Part shown: positions 7,419-14,631 of the stretch, in pieces
How positions within the stretch are numbered: position 1 is the first letter of the stretch
How the letters are laid out: each line of letters opens with the position of its first letter
From: Burkholderiales bacterium
GTDB taxonomy: Bacteria > Pseudomonadota > Gammaproteobacteria > Burkholderiales > Usitatibacteraceae
Reading direction: 5' to 3'
Length of the DNA stretch: 17,604 nucleotides
Assembly: GCA_014378085.1 (NCBI GenBank)
Contig: JACMOJ010000384.1
Span: forward strand, 1-17,604
Program-made: the position numbers and the translations under genes
The notes under the pieces: model-generated
Databases searched by the model: none
Seen by the model: only the letters and a program-made list of their open reading frames with translations
Told to the model about the DNA's origin: nothing

Positions 7419-9004
7419 GCGAACTGCCGCTCTTTACGTATGATCAACTTAGCGGCTGGAACCATCGCGTCGACGACCTTGGCCGAACACAGCACGCCCG
7501 GCAAGCCAGCGCCGGGATGCGTTCCCGCGCCTACTAGGTATAGATTGCGAATACCTTCGGCACGGTTATGGAAACGGAACCAAGCGGACTGCCTGAAGAT
7601 CGGCGCCACCGAAAAGCCGGCCCCGTTGACGCTAAGATAGTCCTGCTTGAAATTCTGCGGCGTCATGGTGAACTCCGCCGTGATGGTCTCGGCCAAACCC
7701 GGCAAGATCGTGCGGTCTAGGGCAGCCACAATGCGGTCGCGCAGTAGAGGGCCTTCTACGGCCCAGTCTATGTTTGCCTGTAGATTTGGCACCGGGCACA
7801 GCACGTAGAAGCTGTCGCAACCAGCGGGGGCAAAGGAGGGATCGGTGGCGGTCGGCCGATGCAAATAGAGAGAGAAATCTTGACTCAAAATCTTTTTGTT
7901 AAAGATTTCGTCGAGTAGTTCGCGATAGCGTTCGCCTAGCCAAATCGTGTGGTGGGCAACATCCGGGTAGGTTCGACGCGTACCAAAGTACATCACGAAT
8001 AAGCCCATTGAGTAATTCGCTGCGGCTAACTTGAGCCGCGCGGACCAGGCTTGCTGGGTCTTAGGGACCATTGAGGTATACAGATGTGCGGCGTCAGCAT
8101 TGGCGACCACCAGATCTGCAGCCAGAATCCGACCGTCGGCCAGTTCAACTGCGGTCGCGACGCCGCCTTCGACGCGTATTTTGGTGACCGTCTTGCCAAG
8201 CTGCACCGCGATACCGCGGCGCGCCATCAGCTCGCCCAAGGCGCGGGTGATGGCGCCGGTGCCACCCATCGCGAAAAACACACCGTGGGCCCGCTCTAGG
8301 TAGTGAATCAGACCATAGATACTGGTCGTATCGAAAGGGTTGCCGCCTACAAGCAAGGGCTGGATAGAGAAGGCTTGACGTAGCTTCTCATTCTTTAAGA
8401 ACCTCGTCACCAGCCCCCAAACAGTGCGGTCACAGCGCAAGCGTACAAGACTAGGGATCACGCGCAACATTGTGCGAAAACGATCGAAGGGTTTGTCCGA
8501 CAATTGCGTGAATCCAACGTCAAAGATCCGCTTCGAGTGCTCGAGCAGACGTAGATAACCTTCTCTATCGTCGGCTGAGATGCGACTAATTTCGGTCAAG
8601 GTATCGTCAAGCGTGCCGCCGTAATCGAAGTGATCGCCGTCAGCGAAGCAGAAGCGATACCATGGCTTCACTGGTACCAACTTAACGTGATCATCGAAGC
8701 GTTCGTCAAAGAGGGCAAACAGTTCCTCGAACAAACCCGGAGCCGTGATGACGGTCGGGCCGGCGTCATGGCGGAAACCGTCGCGTTCGAAAACTTGGGC
8801 GCGTCCACCAAGCTGCTGGCACCTGTCGATCAACGTGACCCGGTAGCCTTTGGCTCGCATCCGGAGCGCGCTCGCGATCCCACCAAAACCTGCACCGACC
8901 ACGATTACATGAGGCGCTGTAGCAACCATCCGATCCGCACGCACGGACCTATTGGCATGCGGCTCATTGGCCCGCGCGGAGATTCTTGCATATTCCGCGT
9001 TCAT
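7415..9004 (-). CDS. crtI: Phytoene desaturase (CrtI type)
   Basis: 529 residues from the chosen start. The FAD-binding fold HVIVVGAGFGGIASALRM begins near residue 32, followed by LGGRAQVFERDGFRHDAGPT. The C-terminal FAD signature NLYLVGAGTHPGAGLPG, typical of CrtI, is near the end. It desaturates phytoene stepwise to lycopene at the membrane. Start choice: an in-frame TTG or ATG further upstream would reach 9103 and run through a perfect hairpin into the end of the rhodopsin gene. The ATG at 9004 instead has AGGAG (9010-9014) 5 bases ahead. A later ATG at 8929 is also possible and would remove about 25 unconserved residues. Downstream it overlaps crtB. Confidence 0.95.
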   Translation of the reverse strand: MNAEYARISARANEPHANRSVRADRMVATAPHVIVVGAGFGGIASALRMRAKGYRVTLIDRCQQLGGRAQVFERDGFRHDAGPTVITAPGLFEELFALFDERFDDHVKLVPVKPWYRFCFADGDHFDYGGTLDDTLTEISRISADDREGYLRLLEHSKRIFDVGFTQLSDKPFDRFRTMLRVIPSLVRLRCDRTVWGLVTRFLKNEKLRQAFSIQPLLVGGNPFDTTSIYGLIHYLERAHGVFFAMGGTGAITRALGELMARRGIAVQLGKTVTKIRVEGGVATAVELADGRILAADLVVANADAAHLYTSMVPKTQQAWSARLKLAAANYSMGLFVMYFGTRRTYPDVAHHTIWLGERYRELLDEIFNKKILSQDFSLYLHRPTATDPSFAPAGCDSFYVLCPVPNLQANIDWAVEGPLLRDRIVAALDRTILPGLAETITAEFTMTPQNFKQDYLSVNGAGFSVAPIFRQSAWFRFHNRAEGIRNLYLVGAGTHPGAGLPGVLCSAKVVDAMVPAAKLIIRKERQFA

Positions 9005-9037
9005 CTCCGCTCCTGTTATCGGGCAATTACAATTCAG

Positions 9038-9069
9038 AGGCTGGCAGGTGTTACAACACCTGCCAGCCT
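9038..9069 (-). promoter_or_regulatory. Perfect 15-bp hairpin between rhodopsin and crtI
   Basis: AGGCTGGCAGGTGTT (9038-9052) is the exact reverse complement of 9055-9069, with two bases between, so the real loop is TTACAA closed by 13 pairs. It starts 8 bases after the rhodopsin stop and ends 33 bases before the crtI start. No T-run follows on the minus strand, so it is not a standard intrinsic terminator. The best reading is a 3' end stabiliser or partial attenuator that makes rhodopsin mRNA exceed crt mRNA. Confidence 0.8.
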
Positions 9070-9077
9070 TGCAGCGC

Positions 9078-9830
9078 TTATCGAGTGCCTGCCTCGGCTT
9101 CACTTTTGCGTACTGCGATCATGTAGATCAGCACGCCGAACACCGCTTTGGCGACAACGTCAGCCACCGTGTAGCCGACCTGTACTGCGGTCGTTGCTGC
9201 CCCACCTGTGAACCCGATCATTGGAAACACGAACACGATTGGGTAGAACAACCACGAGACCACGGTCAACGTCCGTGCCGCGCTGATCAGGCCGCGGGCT
9301 TGCTCGGGCTGCGAATCGATGGATTTCTTCAGGCCGATGTACAGGTCATAAACAATCACTGCGAAAGGCACCATCGCCAGCGCCCACCACGTCCAGCGAG
9401 TGCTAGGGTCCGACGAGATTTCACCCGGATAGCCGAGCACGACCATGAGCGCGGCAAGCAGTCCTAATTTCGTTGCCTTCGCCCGCGTTTCGCTCCCCGA
9501 CAGGCGCATTACCAAGATTAACTCCACAAGTAATAAAGGAACGGTGAGTAGCCAGTCGACATAGCGGTAGGCGTCGTTAAACTTTGCCCCGGTCTGCTTC
9601 ATCGCACCATCCACTAGGGTGTAGGCGCCCTCCCAACTGTTGAAAATTCGGACGTAGTGATACAGCGCAATCAGTGTCACCAAACCAGTCACAGTGATTG
9701 CCGTTCGATAGGGCGGCGCTACTTGCGAGCGCGAAAGAAAGAAAAAAACGGTCGCCGCACCCATCACGGCAATCGTGAAAGAGAAGGCGTTATAAACCAG
9801 ACCGAACTGGCCAATAGAGATGACATCCAT
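9078..9830 (-). CDS. Proton-pumping rhodopsin (xanthorhodopsin/proteorhodopsin type)
   Basis: 250-residue seven-helix retinal protein of the inner membrane that exports protons in light. Helix C carries RYVDWLLTVPLLLVE: Arg89, Asp92 (proton acceptor), Thr96 and Glu103 (proton donor), the DTE set of proteobacterial H+ pumps. Leu100 is at the spectral-tuning site (Leu105 of green proteorhodopsin), predicting green absorption. His58 in YHYVR matches the His that pairs with the acceptor. Helix G has Asp224 and Lys228, the retinal Schiff-base lysine, in ADVVAKAVFG. The long B-C loop with FNDAYRYVDW resembles xanthorhodopsin-like proteins, but Trp149 fills the antenna-carotenoid window. There is no cleavable signal peptide. 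It is the first gene of the operon, with a good promoter 50 bases upstream of its start. Confidence 0.97.
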   Translation of the reverse strand: MDVISIGQFGLVYNAFSFTIAVMGAATVFFFLSRSQVAPPYRTAITVTGLVTLIALYHYVRIFNSWEGAYTLVDGAMKQTGAKFNDAYRYVDWLLTVPLLLVELILVMRLSGSETRAKATKLGLLAALMVVLGYPGEISSDPSTRWTWWALAMVPFAVIVYDLYIGLKKSIDSQPEQARGLISAARTLTVVSWLFYPIVFVFPMIGFTGGAATTAVQVGYTVADVVAKAVFGVLIYMIAVRKSEAEAGTR

Positions 9831-9887
9831 AAAGATCTTTCGGAGTTAGAAAAAGTATGATGTATATATTCTGACGAGCGCAACGCT

Positions 9888-9916
9888 ATTTAAAACCTCT
9901 TCAATAAAGTTGTCAA
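9888..9916 (-). promoter_or_regulatory. Sigma-70-like promoter of the rhodopsin operon
   Basis: On the minus strand: a perfect -35 TTGACA (9911-9916), exactly 17 bases, then -10 TTAAAT (9888-9893, four of six consensus positions). Transcription would start near 9881, giving a leader of about 50 bases to the ATG at 9830. The -35 lies in the small palindrome GTTGACAAC, and a second TTGAC lies 9 bases further upstream, a possible operator. The 17-base spacing is not the 19 bases of classical MerR-activated promoters. Confidence 0.6.
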
Positions 9917-10188
9917 CAGCGTCAATTCGCGGTGGCGCGGTCGGCCAGTTGCCATATTCAGCGAGAACGGGTTGACACTTGTTATCGGCTGCGCTGTGTC
10001 GCGGACAGCATCGCTGGGCGCCGAGCACTTGGATTCACGGCTCGCAATTGCGCGAGAGGAGCGAAAATTTCTGCGAAAGTTGTCATGGGTGCTGACGGAG
10101 TCGACTGACCGACACACCGCGTTCAAGTATTTGCGGCGTAGCAAAAGACGACTGCTAGTGCGATTTGTGCTCAACGTAGACCGGAGCA
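9917..10188. other. Non-coding stretch upstream of the rhodopsin promoter
   Basis: No supported gene. A second perfect TTGACA at 9972-9977 points the other way (plus strand), 55 bases from the rhodopsin -35, but the hexamer 17 bases after it (TGTGTC) is a poor -10. The frames crossing this stretch on both strands have no recognisable content. Confidence 0.4.
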
Positions 10189-10770
10189 ATGGAACCACCC
10201 AATCCGGAAGAGGCGGTATTACTAGCCCACCTTGACTTGTTTGTCGGCGCGGTGAGCGCGCCCCACAATGTCAGAACCGTGAAGGGTGAGAGTTATCAGC
10301 CCGCTTTTTGAACGATGGCAGCGCAGTGCTATTTGTGTCTGAGCGGACCAGCAGCGCCAATATTTACCGTGATGAGATTGCCAGCGGGATTTCGACTACC
10401 GTGACTCAAGCCAAAGAGTTGATCTACTTTCCAACGCAGCTTGCCGATGGCAGTGGTTTTTCAGCAGTTCGTGTAGTGCACCCGGCGCTTACGTTGAGGA
10501 GTTAACGGCCGCCCGTGAAGCTTGTAGGGTGAGATAGCAAACCCGTCGCAGCAGCGGTGGTCGCGCTAAGCGTCGGCCACCACGCCTGGATTGGTGACCA
10601 GCAGCTAGCCCTCTTCCTATTGGCCCAAGACAGGATCATTAGGCTCGCGAACGTGCGTGCAATACGTCGGTTTCGACGCAGCGCGAGACACAATCCTCAG
10701 TATTTTGCTCGCAACGGCGCGAATCGTCGCGAAGGGCCGGTATTGGCCGAACTGCGAAATGCCAAAGTTG
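10189..10770 (+). pseudogene. Remnant of a TolB/PD40-like beta-propeller protein
   Basis: Three short frames in sequence read like one decayed beta-propeller protein. At 10189-10308 an ATG frame ends GESYQPAF and then TGA. One base over, the next frame continues LNDGSAVLFVSERTSSANIYRD, the DG-x-x-(I/V)-x-F-x-S-x-R-x-x-x-x-x-I-Y pattern of PD40/TolB blades, then YFPTQLADGSGFSAVRV up to TAA at 10505. From about 10557 another frame gives VGHHAWIGDQQLALFLLAQ, which matches the later part of the same kind of protein as I remember it. The first break is in a run of T (10305-10309), so loss of one T explains it. No signal peptide remains, so the 5' end is also lost. Confidence 0.65.
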
Positions 10771-10801
10771 CTTCAAATTTTTGCATGATCGTCTTAACAA
10801 T

Positions 10802-10867
10802 AAACTCCCCGATTGGCAGGCATTTCCAAGCATTTTGTGCTGAAAACACCCGCCAATCGGGGAGTTT
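10802..10867 (-). terminator. 16-bp inverted repeat after prpE
   Basis: AAACTCCCCGATTGGC (10802-10817) pairs perfectly with 10852-10867. The loop is long, 34 bases, and contains a small inner stem AGCA/TGCT (10829-10832, 10838-10841). It begins 21 bases after the prpE stop, and on the minus strand the stem ends GTTTATTGTT. It is probably the terminator of the prpE transcription unit, although the long loop and broken T-run are unusual. Confidence 0.6.
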
Positions 10868-10888
10868 CCCTTCCCGCAAAAGAGCCTC

Positions 10889-12781
10889 CTACTTCACCGC
10901 GTTACGCACCTGCTCCAGCGCCGTCGGATCTTCAATGGTGGTGAGATCGCCCGGATCGCGCGACTCACATAACGCCTGAATCGCACGACGCAGCAATTTC
11001 CCCGAACGGGTCTTTGGTAACGCAGTGACAAAGTGCACGCGCGCCGGCCGACCAATCGCGCCGAGTTCGTGATCCACCGTTGCCATCACTTCCTTCTCTT
11101 GCGCCGCCGCAAGTGCCACGCTCGCCACCAACGCACCATCCTTTACGACTGCAAAGGCGACTGGCACCTGCCCCTTAAGTGCATCGGCCACACCGACCAC
11201 CGCGACCTCCGCGATATTCTTATGCGCTTGAATCGCCTCTTCAATCTCGCGTGTACCGAGGCGATGTCCCGCGACGTTGATCACATCATCAGTGCGACCC
11301 ATGATGTAGTAGTAGCCATCTGCGTCGCGCGTCGCCCAATCAAAGGTGGTGTAGACCTGCTCATCCTTGAACATGCCAAAGTAGGTTTTGACGAATCGCT
11401 CGTCGTCGCCCCAGATGGTCGACATACATCCCGGCGGCAGTGGCGGAACGATACACAAAACACCCTTCTCATTCGCCGCAACGGGCTTGCCGGTTTCGTC
11501 GTGTTTGAGTTTGACGTTGTAGCCATAGACCGGAAAACTTGGGCTGCCGAGTTTGCGCGGTGTGTCTTCGATGCCGGGCTGTGCAGACAAAATCGGCCAG
11601 CCAGTTTCGGTTTGCCAATAGTTGTCGATGACTTTCACACCGACGCCCTTCTCAATCCAATCACTGGTTGGCTGATCGAGCGGCTCCCCCGCCAGATATA
11701 GGTATCGCAGTGTGGAAGTGTCGTACTTTGTCAGGTAGTTCGCGTCCTGCTTTTTGAGCACGCGCACGGCGGTTGGTGATGAAAACATCGCCACGACTTT
11801 GTATTGCTCCACAAGCTTCCACCAAATGCCGGGGTCCGGCCGGATCGGTAAGCCCTCATACATGATGGTGGTTGAGCCGTTTATCAGCGGCGCGTAAACA
11901 ATGTAGGAGTGGCCTACCACCCAACCGATATCCGACGTGCAGAAGTACGCTTCACCGGGCTGCGTTGCATAGATATTTGGCATCGACGCCGCTAACGCGA
12001 CCGCATAACCGCCAGTGTCGCGCTGCACGCCCTTTGGTTTGCCCGTCGTGCCGCTGGTGTACAAAATGTAGGATGGATGGCTCGACTCGACCCATTCACA
12101 CGGCACAATCTCGCCCTGATGGCGCGGCGCAAGTGCCGCGTATTCCATATCGCGACCCGGCAGCGTTTGCATGCCTTTATCGAGATGCCGATTGACGATC
12201 ACCACGTGTTTCGGCGGGTGTTGCGCGAGGCTGATCGCTTCATCGGTCAGCGGCTTCAATGGAATCACTTTGCCGCCGCGCGAGCCGGCGTCGGCAATGA
12301 TCATGACCTTCGGCTTGGCGTCGTCAATACGTGCAGCAAGGGAGGCCGCTGCGAACCCGCCAAACACCACCGAATGAATCGCGCCAATACGCACAGTCGC
12401 CAGCATGGCAAACACCGCCTCGGGCACCATTGGCATATAGATCAACACCCGATCGCCTTTGCCCACGCCTAGCGATTTCAACACCGCTGCAAAGCAATTT
12501 ACCTCTTCCCACAACTGTCGATAAGTGTAGCTACGCGTGTCCTCGACCTCAGAGGATACCCATACGAGCGCTGCCTGATCGGGCCGGGTCGCCAGATGGC
12601 GGTCGATGGCGTTGTAGCAGAGATTGGTCTCACCACCAACAAACCATTTGGCAAATGGCGGCTTGCTGAAGTCGCAAACCTCATCAAATGGTTTCACCCA
12701 ATCGATGCGTGCAGCTTGGGCTGTCCAGAACGAAGCTGAGGACAGGATGGATTGGGAATGCGTGGTCTTGTAGGTCGTCAT
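10889..12781 (-). CDS. prpE: Propionate--CoA ligase (PrpE)
   Basis: 630 residues of the acyl-CoA synthetase (ANL) superfamily, matching PrpE length (about 628). It activates propionate with ATP and CoA via propionyl-AMP; relatives also accept acrylate. Seen: an N-terminal PrpE-like block (PPFAKWFVGGETNLCYNAIDRH), the AMP-binding loop YTSGTTGKPKG at about 241-251 followed by VQRDTGGYAVAL, which favours PrpE over acetyl-CoA synthetase, NYWQTETGWP near 388-396, and the C-terminal PKTRSGKLLRR with catalytic Lys595. I chose ATG 12781, which has AGGACGG 9 bases upstream, over a TTG at 12808. The same strand carries a response regulator and acuI, so a propionyl/acryloyl-CoA role fits. Acetyl-CoA synthetase is the main alternative. 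Confidence 0.88.
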   Translation of the reverse strand: MTTYKTTHSQSILSSASFWTAQAARIDWVKPFDEVCDFSKPPFAKWFVGGETNLCYNAIDRHLATRPDQAALVWVSSEVEDTRSYTYRQLWEEVNCFAAVLKSLGVGKGDRVLIYMPMVPEAVFAMLATVRIGAIHSVVFGGFAAASLAARIDDAKPKVMIIADAGSRGGKVIPLKPLTDEAISLAQHPPKHVVIVNRHLDKGMQTLPGRDMEYAALAPRHQGEIVPCEWVESSHPSYILYTSGTTGKPKGVQRDTGGYAVALAASMPNIYATQPGEAYFCTSDIGWVVGHSYIVYAPLINGSTTIMYEGLPIRPDPGIWWKLVEQYKVVAMFSSPTAVRVLKKQDANYLTKYDTSTLRYLYLAGEPLDQPTSDWIEKGVGVKVIDNYWQTETGWPILSAQPGIEDTPRKLGSPSFPVYGYNVKLKHDETGKPVAANEKGVLCIVPPLPPGCMSTIWGDDERFVKTYFGMFKDEQVYTTFDWATRDADGYYYIMGRTDDVINVAGHRLGTREIEEAIQAHKNIAEVAVVGVADALKGQVPVAFAVVKDGALVASVALAAAQEKEVMATVDHELGAIGRPARVHFVTALPKTRSGKLLRRAIQALCESRDPGDLTTIEDPTALEQVRNAVK

Positions 12782-12840
12782 GGTTGTCTGCCGTCCTGCG
12801 GTGCTCAACGTGTCGTTTGTGTGCAGACCACGGCTGCGCT

Positions 12841-13401
12841 TTACTTGAACATCACTTCTTCAATCGCGTTCAACAGTGCCTTCGACTTTGCCGGCTTTGT
12901 GAGGTAGCCGTTTGCCCCCATCTTCAGCCCTTTCATGATGTCCTCCAGCGCGCCGAGGCTGGATAACATCAATACGGGTAGGGTCCGCAAACTACTGCTG
13001 GAGCGAATACGGTTAAGAATGTCAAAGCCATTCGCGTCGGGCAGCAACACATCGAGTATGACCAGATCGGGTTTGGCTTTCATACCGACCACAATACCGG
13101 CGCGGTTTGTCGCGACGAGTACCTTGTAGCCCGCTTTTAACAACATGCGTTCCAACAGCGCTGACGTGACCTCATCGTCTTCGACAACCAATATCGTTGG
13201 TGGCGCAGAAGCAGGTGCGCGGCGCGGCGCATCTGGAAACAGCCGCACGAAAAAACCATTACTGGTCAGCTTGGATTCGCCAATGATCGCCTCGTCGTTC
13301 ATCGCCGCTTCTTGTTCGGGCGTGGGCGCCGGTTCGGGCACCACATTCATGGGATCAAGTAGCGAGGTGAAGTCAAGATCGAAGTCGTCTGAGACTGCCA
13401 T
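12841..13401 (-). CDS. Response regulator with a C-terminal receiver domain
   Basis: 186 residues from the ATG at 13401 (ACAGG upstream); an ATG at 13440 would add 13 residues but has no ribosome site. The first 65 or so residues are an acidic, Pro/Glu-rich region (SDDFDLDFTSLLDP) without a known domain. A CheY-like receiver domain follows from about residue 69 to the end: ILVVEDDE with the acid pocket at 74-76, LVILDVLLPD with phospho-acceptor Asp117, Ser147 in LMLSS, and Lys169 in YLTKP. There is no DNA-binding or enzymatic output domain, so it may signal by protein contact, or the N-terminal tail may be the output. No histidine kinase is in the window. It sits between acuI and prpE on the same strand. 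Confidence 0.9.
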   Translation of the reverse strand: MAVSDDFDLDFTSLLDPMNVVPEPAPTPEQEAAMNDEAIIGESKLTSNGFFVRLFPDAPRRAPASAPPTILVVEDDEVTSALLERMLLKAGYKVLVATNRAGIVVGMKAKPDLVILDVLLPDANGFDILNRIRSSSSLRTLPVLMLSSLGALEDIMKGLKMGANGYLTKPAKSKALLNAIEEVMFK

Positions 13402-13550
13402 ACAAGATATGCCTGTTATGAATCTATCAATGCAACGCATCGGGGATCGACTGTTGCCGCAAGATTTACGCTAGTTTAGCAAAGGGTAGCTGCCTCGGTA
13501 CGGGTAAACAACAATTCGCAGCAATAGGCGAGCGAGTCAGTCAACAATCC

Positions 13551-14537
13551 TTAAATCCTGACCACCACGCGCCCCCGTAGCGTTCCTGCCATGATCTCCG
13601 TTGCCGCAGAAAGTGCGTCATCGAGGCGAATTTCACGCGAAATGACGTCAAGCTTCGCGAGGTCCAGCTCTGTTGCCAGTCGGTGCCACGCAGTTCGCCG
13701 AAACGGCTGTGGTGCCATTACGCTGTCAACGCCGGCCAGTGTGACGCCGCGCAAGATAAAGGGCGCCACGTTGCTCGGAAAGTCCATCCCCTGCGCCAAC
13801 CCACAGGCCGCGACCACGCCGCCGTAGCGGCTTTGCGCGCAGGCATTTGCCAACGTAAAGGAGCCGACCGAATCGACGACCCCCGCCCAACGCTCTTTTT
13901 GCAGTGGTTTGCCGGGCGCGGAAAGTGTCGAACGGTCGATGACGTCTTTCGCCCCTAACGCGTTCAGGTACGGCGCTTCGTTCACTTTTCCGGTCGAGGC
14001 AACCACGTCGAAGCCCAAACCGGATAACAAGCTGATCGCAACACTTCCCACTCCACCTGACGCTCCCGTCACCAATATTTCGCCTTGTTGTGGCGTCACA
14101 CCGTGTTTTTCGAGCGCCATCACACACAACATTGCGGTGTAACCCGCCGTGCCAATCGCCATCGCCTGCTTGGTCGTGAGACCTTCCGGCAACGGAACCA
14201 ACCATTCCCCGCTGAGTTTTGCGGTCTCAGCCAGGCAACCCCAATGAGTTTCACCGACGCCGAAGCCGTTAAGAATAAATCGGTCACCGGGTGCCCAAGC
14301 AGGGTGATTGCTCGCCACCACTGAACCTGCGCCGTCGATGCCCGGCACCATCGGCCAGCGTCGCACCACCGGTGCTTTGTTGGTCAGCGCGAGTGCATCC
14401 TTGTAATTGATCGTCGAGTACTCGATGGCAACTTCAACGTCGCCAACTTCGGGCAATAAATCACGTTCAATCGCGGTCACCGAGGCGGAAAATAGATCCT
14501 CAATTTTGGTCAGCAAGATCCCGCGAAACGTCGACAT
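13551..14537 (-). CDS. acuI: Acryloyl-CoA reductase, AcuI/YhdH family
   Basis: 328 residues, a full-length zinc-independent medium-chain dehydrogenase/reductase. Family features: YSTINYKDALALT at 40-52, the segment PGIDGAGSV near 65-73, and the NADPH-binding loop LVTGASGGVGSVA at 155-167. AcuI reduces acryloyl-CoA to propionyl-CoA with NADPH, detoxifying a reactive electrophile formed from acrylate, DMSP or 3-hydroxypropionate. The ATG has AGGAG 8 bases upstream. It lies 150 bases ahead of the response regulator, with prpE after it. Together they could convert acrylate to propionyl-CoA. YhdH-like quinone reductases are the closest alternative. Confidence 0.9.
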   Translation of the reverse strand: MSTFRGILLTKIEDLFSASVTAIERDLLPEVGDVEVAIEYSTINYKDALALTNKAPVVRRWPMVPGIDGAGSVVASNHPAWAPGDRFILNGFGVGETHWGCLAETAKLSGEWLVPLPEGLTTKQAMAIGTAGYTAMLCVMALEKHGVTPQQGEILVTGASGGVGSVAISLLSGLGFDVVASTGKVNEAPYLNALGAKDVIDRSTLSAPGKPLQKERWAGVVDSVGSFTLANACAQSRYGGVVAACGLAQGMDFPSNVAPFILRGVTLAGVDSVMAPQPFRRTAWHRLATELDLAKLDVISREIRLDDALSAATEIMAGTLRGRVVVRI

Positions 14538-14572
14538 GAATGAAACTCCTAATCAAAATAAACCTCCGATCT

Positions 14573-14614
14573 GCCTGGCGCCTGGCGCCTGACGCCTGAC
14601 GCCTGACGCCTGAA
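14573..14614. repeat. Six tandem 7-bp repeats between zapE and acuI
   Basis: Consecutive heptamers GCCTGGC, GCCTGGC, GCCTGAC, GCCTGAC, GCCTGAC, GCCTGAA fill 14573-14614. They lie in the 94-base gap between the zapE stop and the acuI ribosome site, so copy-number change could alter spacing but not a reading frame. Confidence 0.9.
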
Positions 14615-14631
14615 TGGCGGCTGTCAGCGCA

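Noticed and set aside
9005..9103. 33-codon N-terminal extension of crtI reaching into the rhodopsin gene
   Set aside because: It is Cys/Lys-rich, translates the hairpin at 9038-9069, and lacks the AGGAG site present just before the ATG at 9004.
9972..10235. 87-codon frame on + starting at the plus-strand TTGACA
   Set aside because: It starts with TTG, has no ribosome site or recognisable content, and overlaps another meaningless frame on the opposite strand.
10889..12781. Acetyl-CoA synthetase (acs)
   Set aside because: The N-terminal ETNLCYNAIDRH block, the QRDTGGYAVAL segment and the 630-residue length fit PrpE better.
12782..12808. Upstream TTG start for prpE (9 extra residues)
   Set aside because: ATG at 12781 has a ribosome site and gives the normal PrpE length.
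14573..14614. CRISPR-like array
   Set aside because: The units are 7 bases in direct tandem with no spacers.
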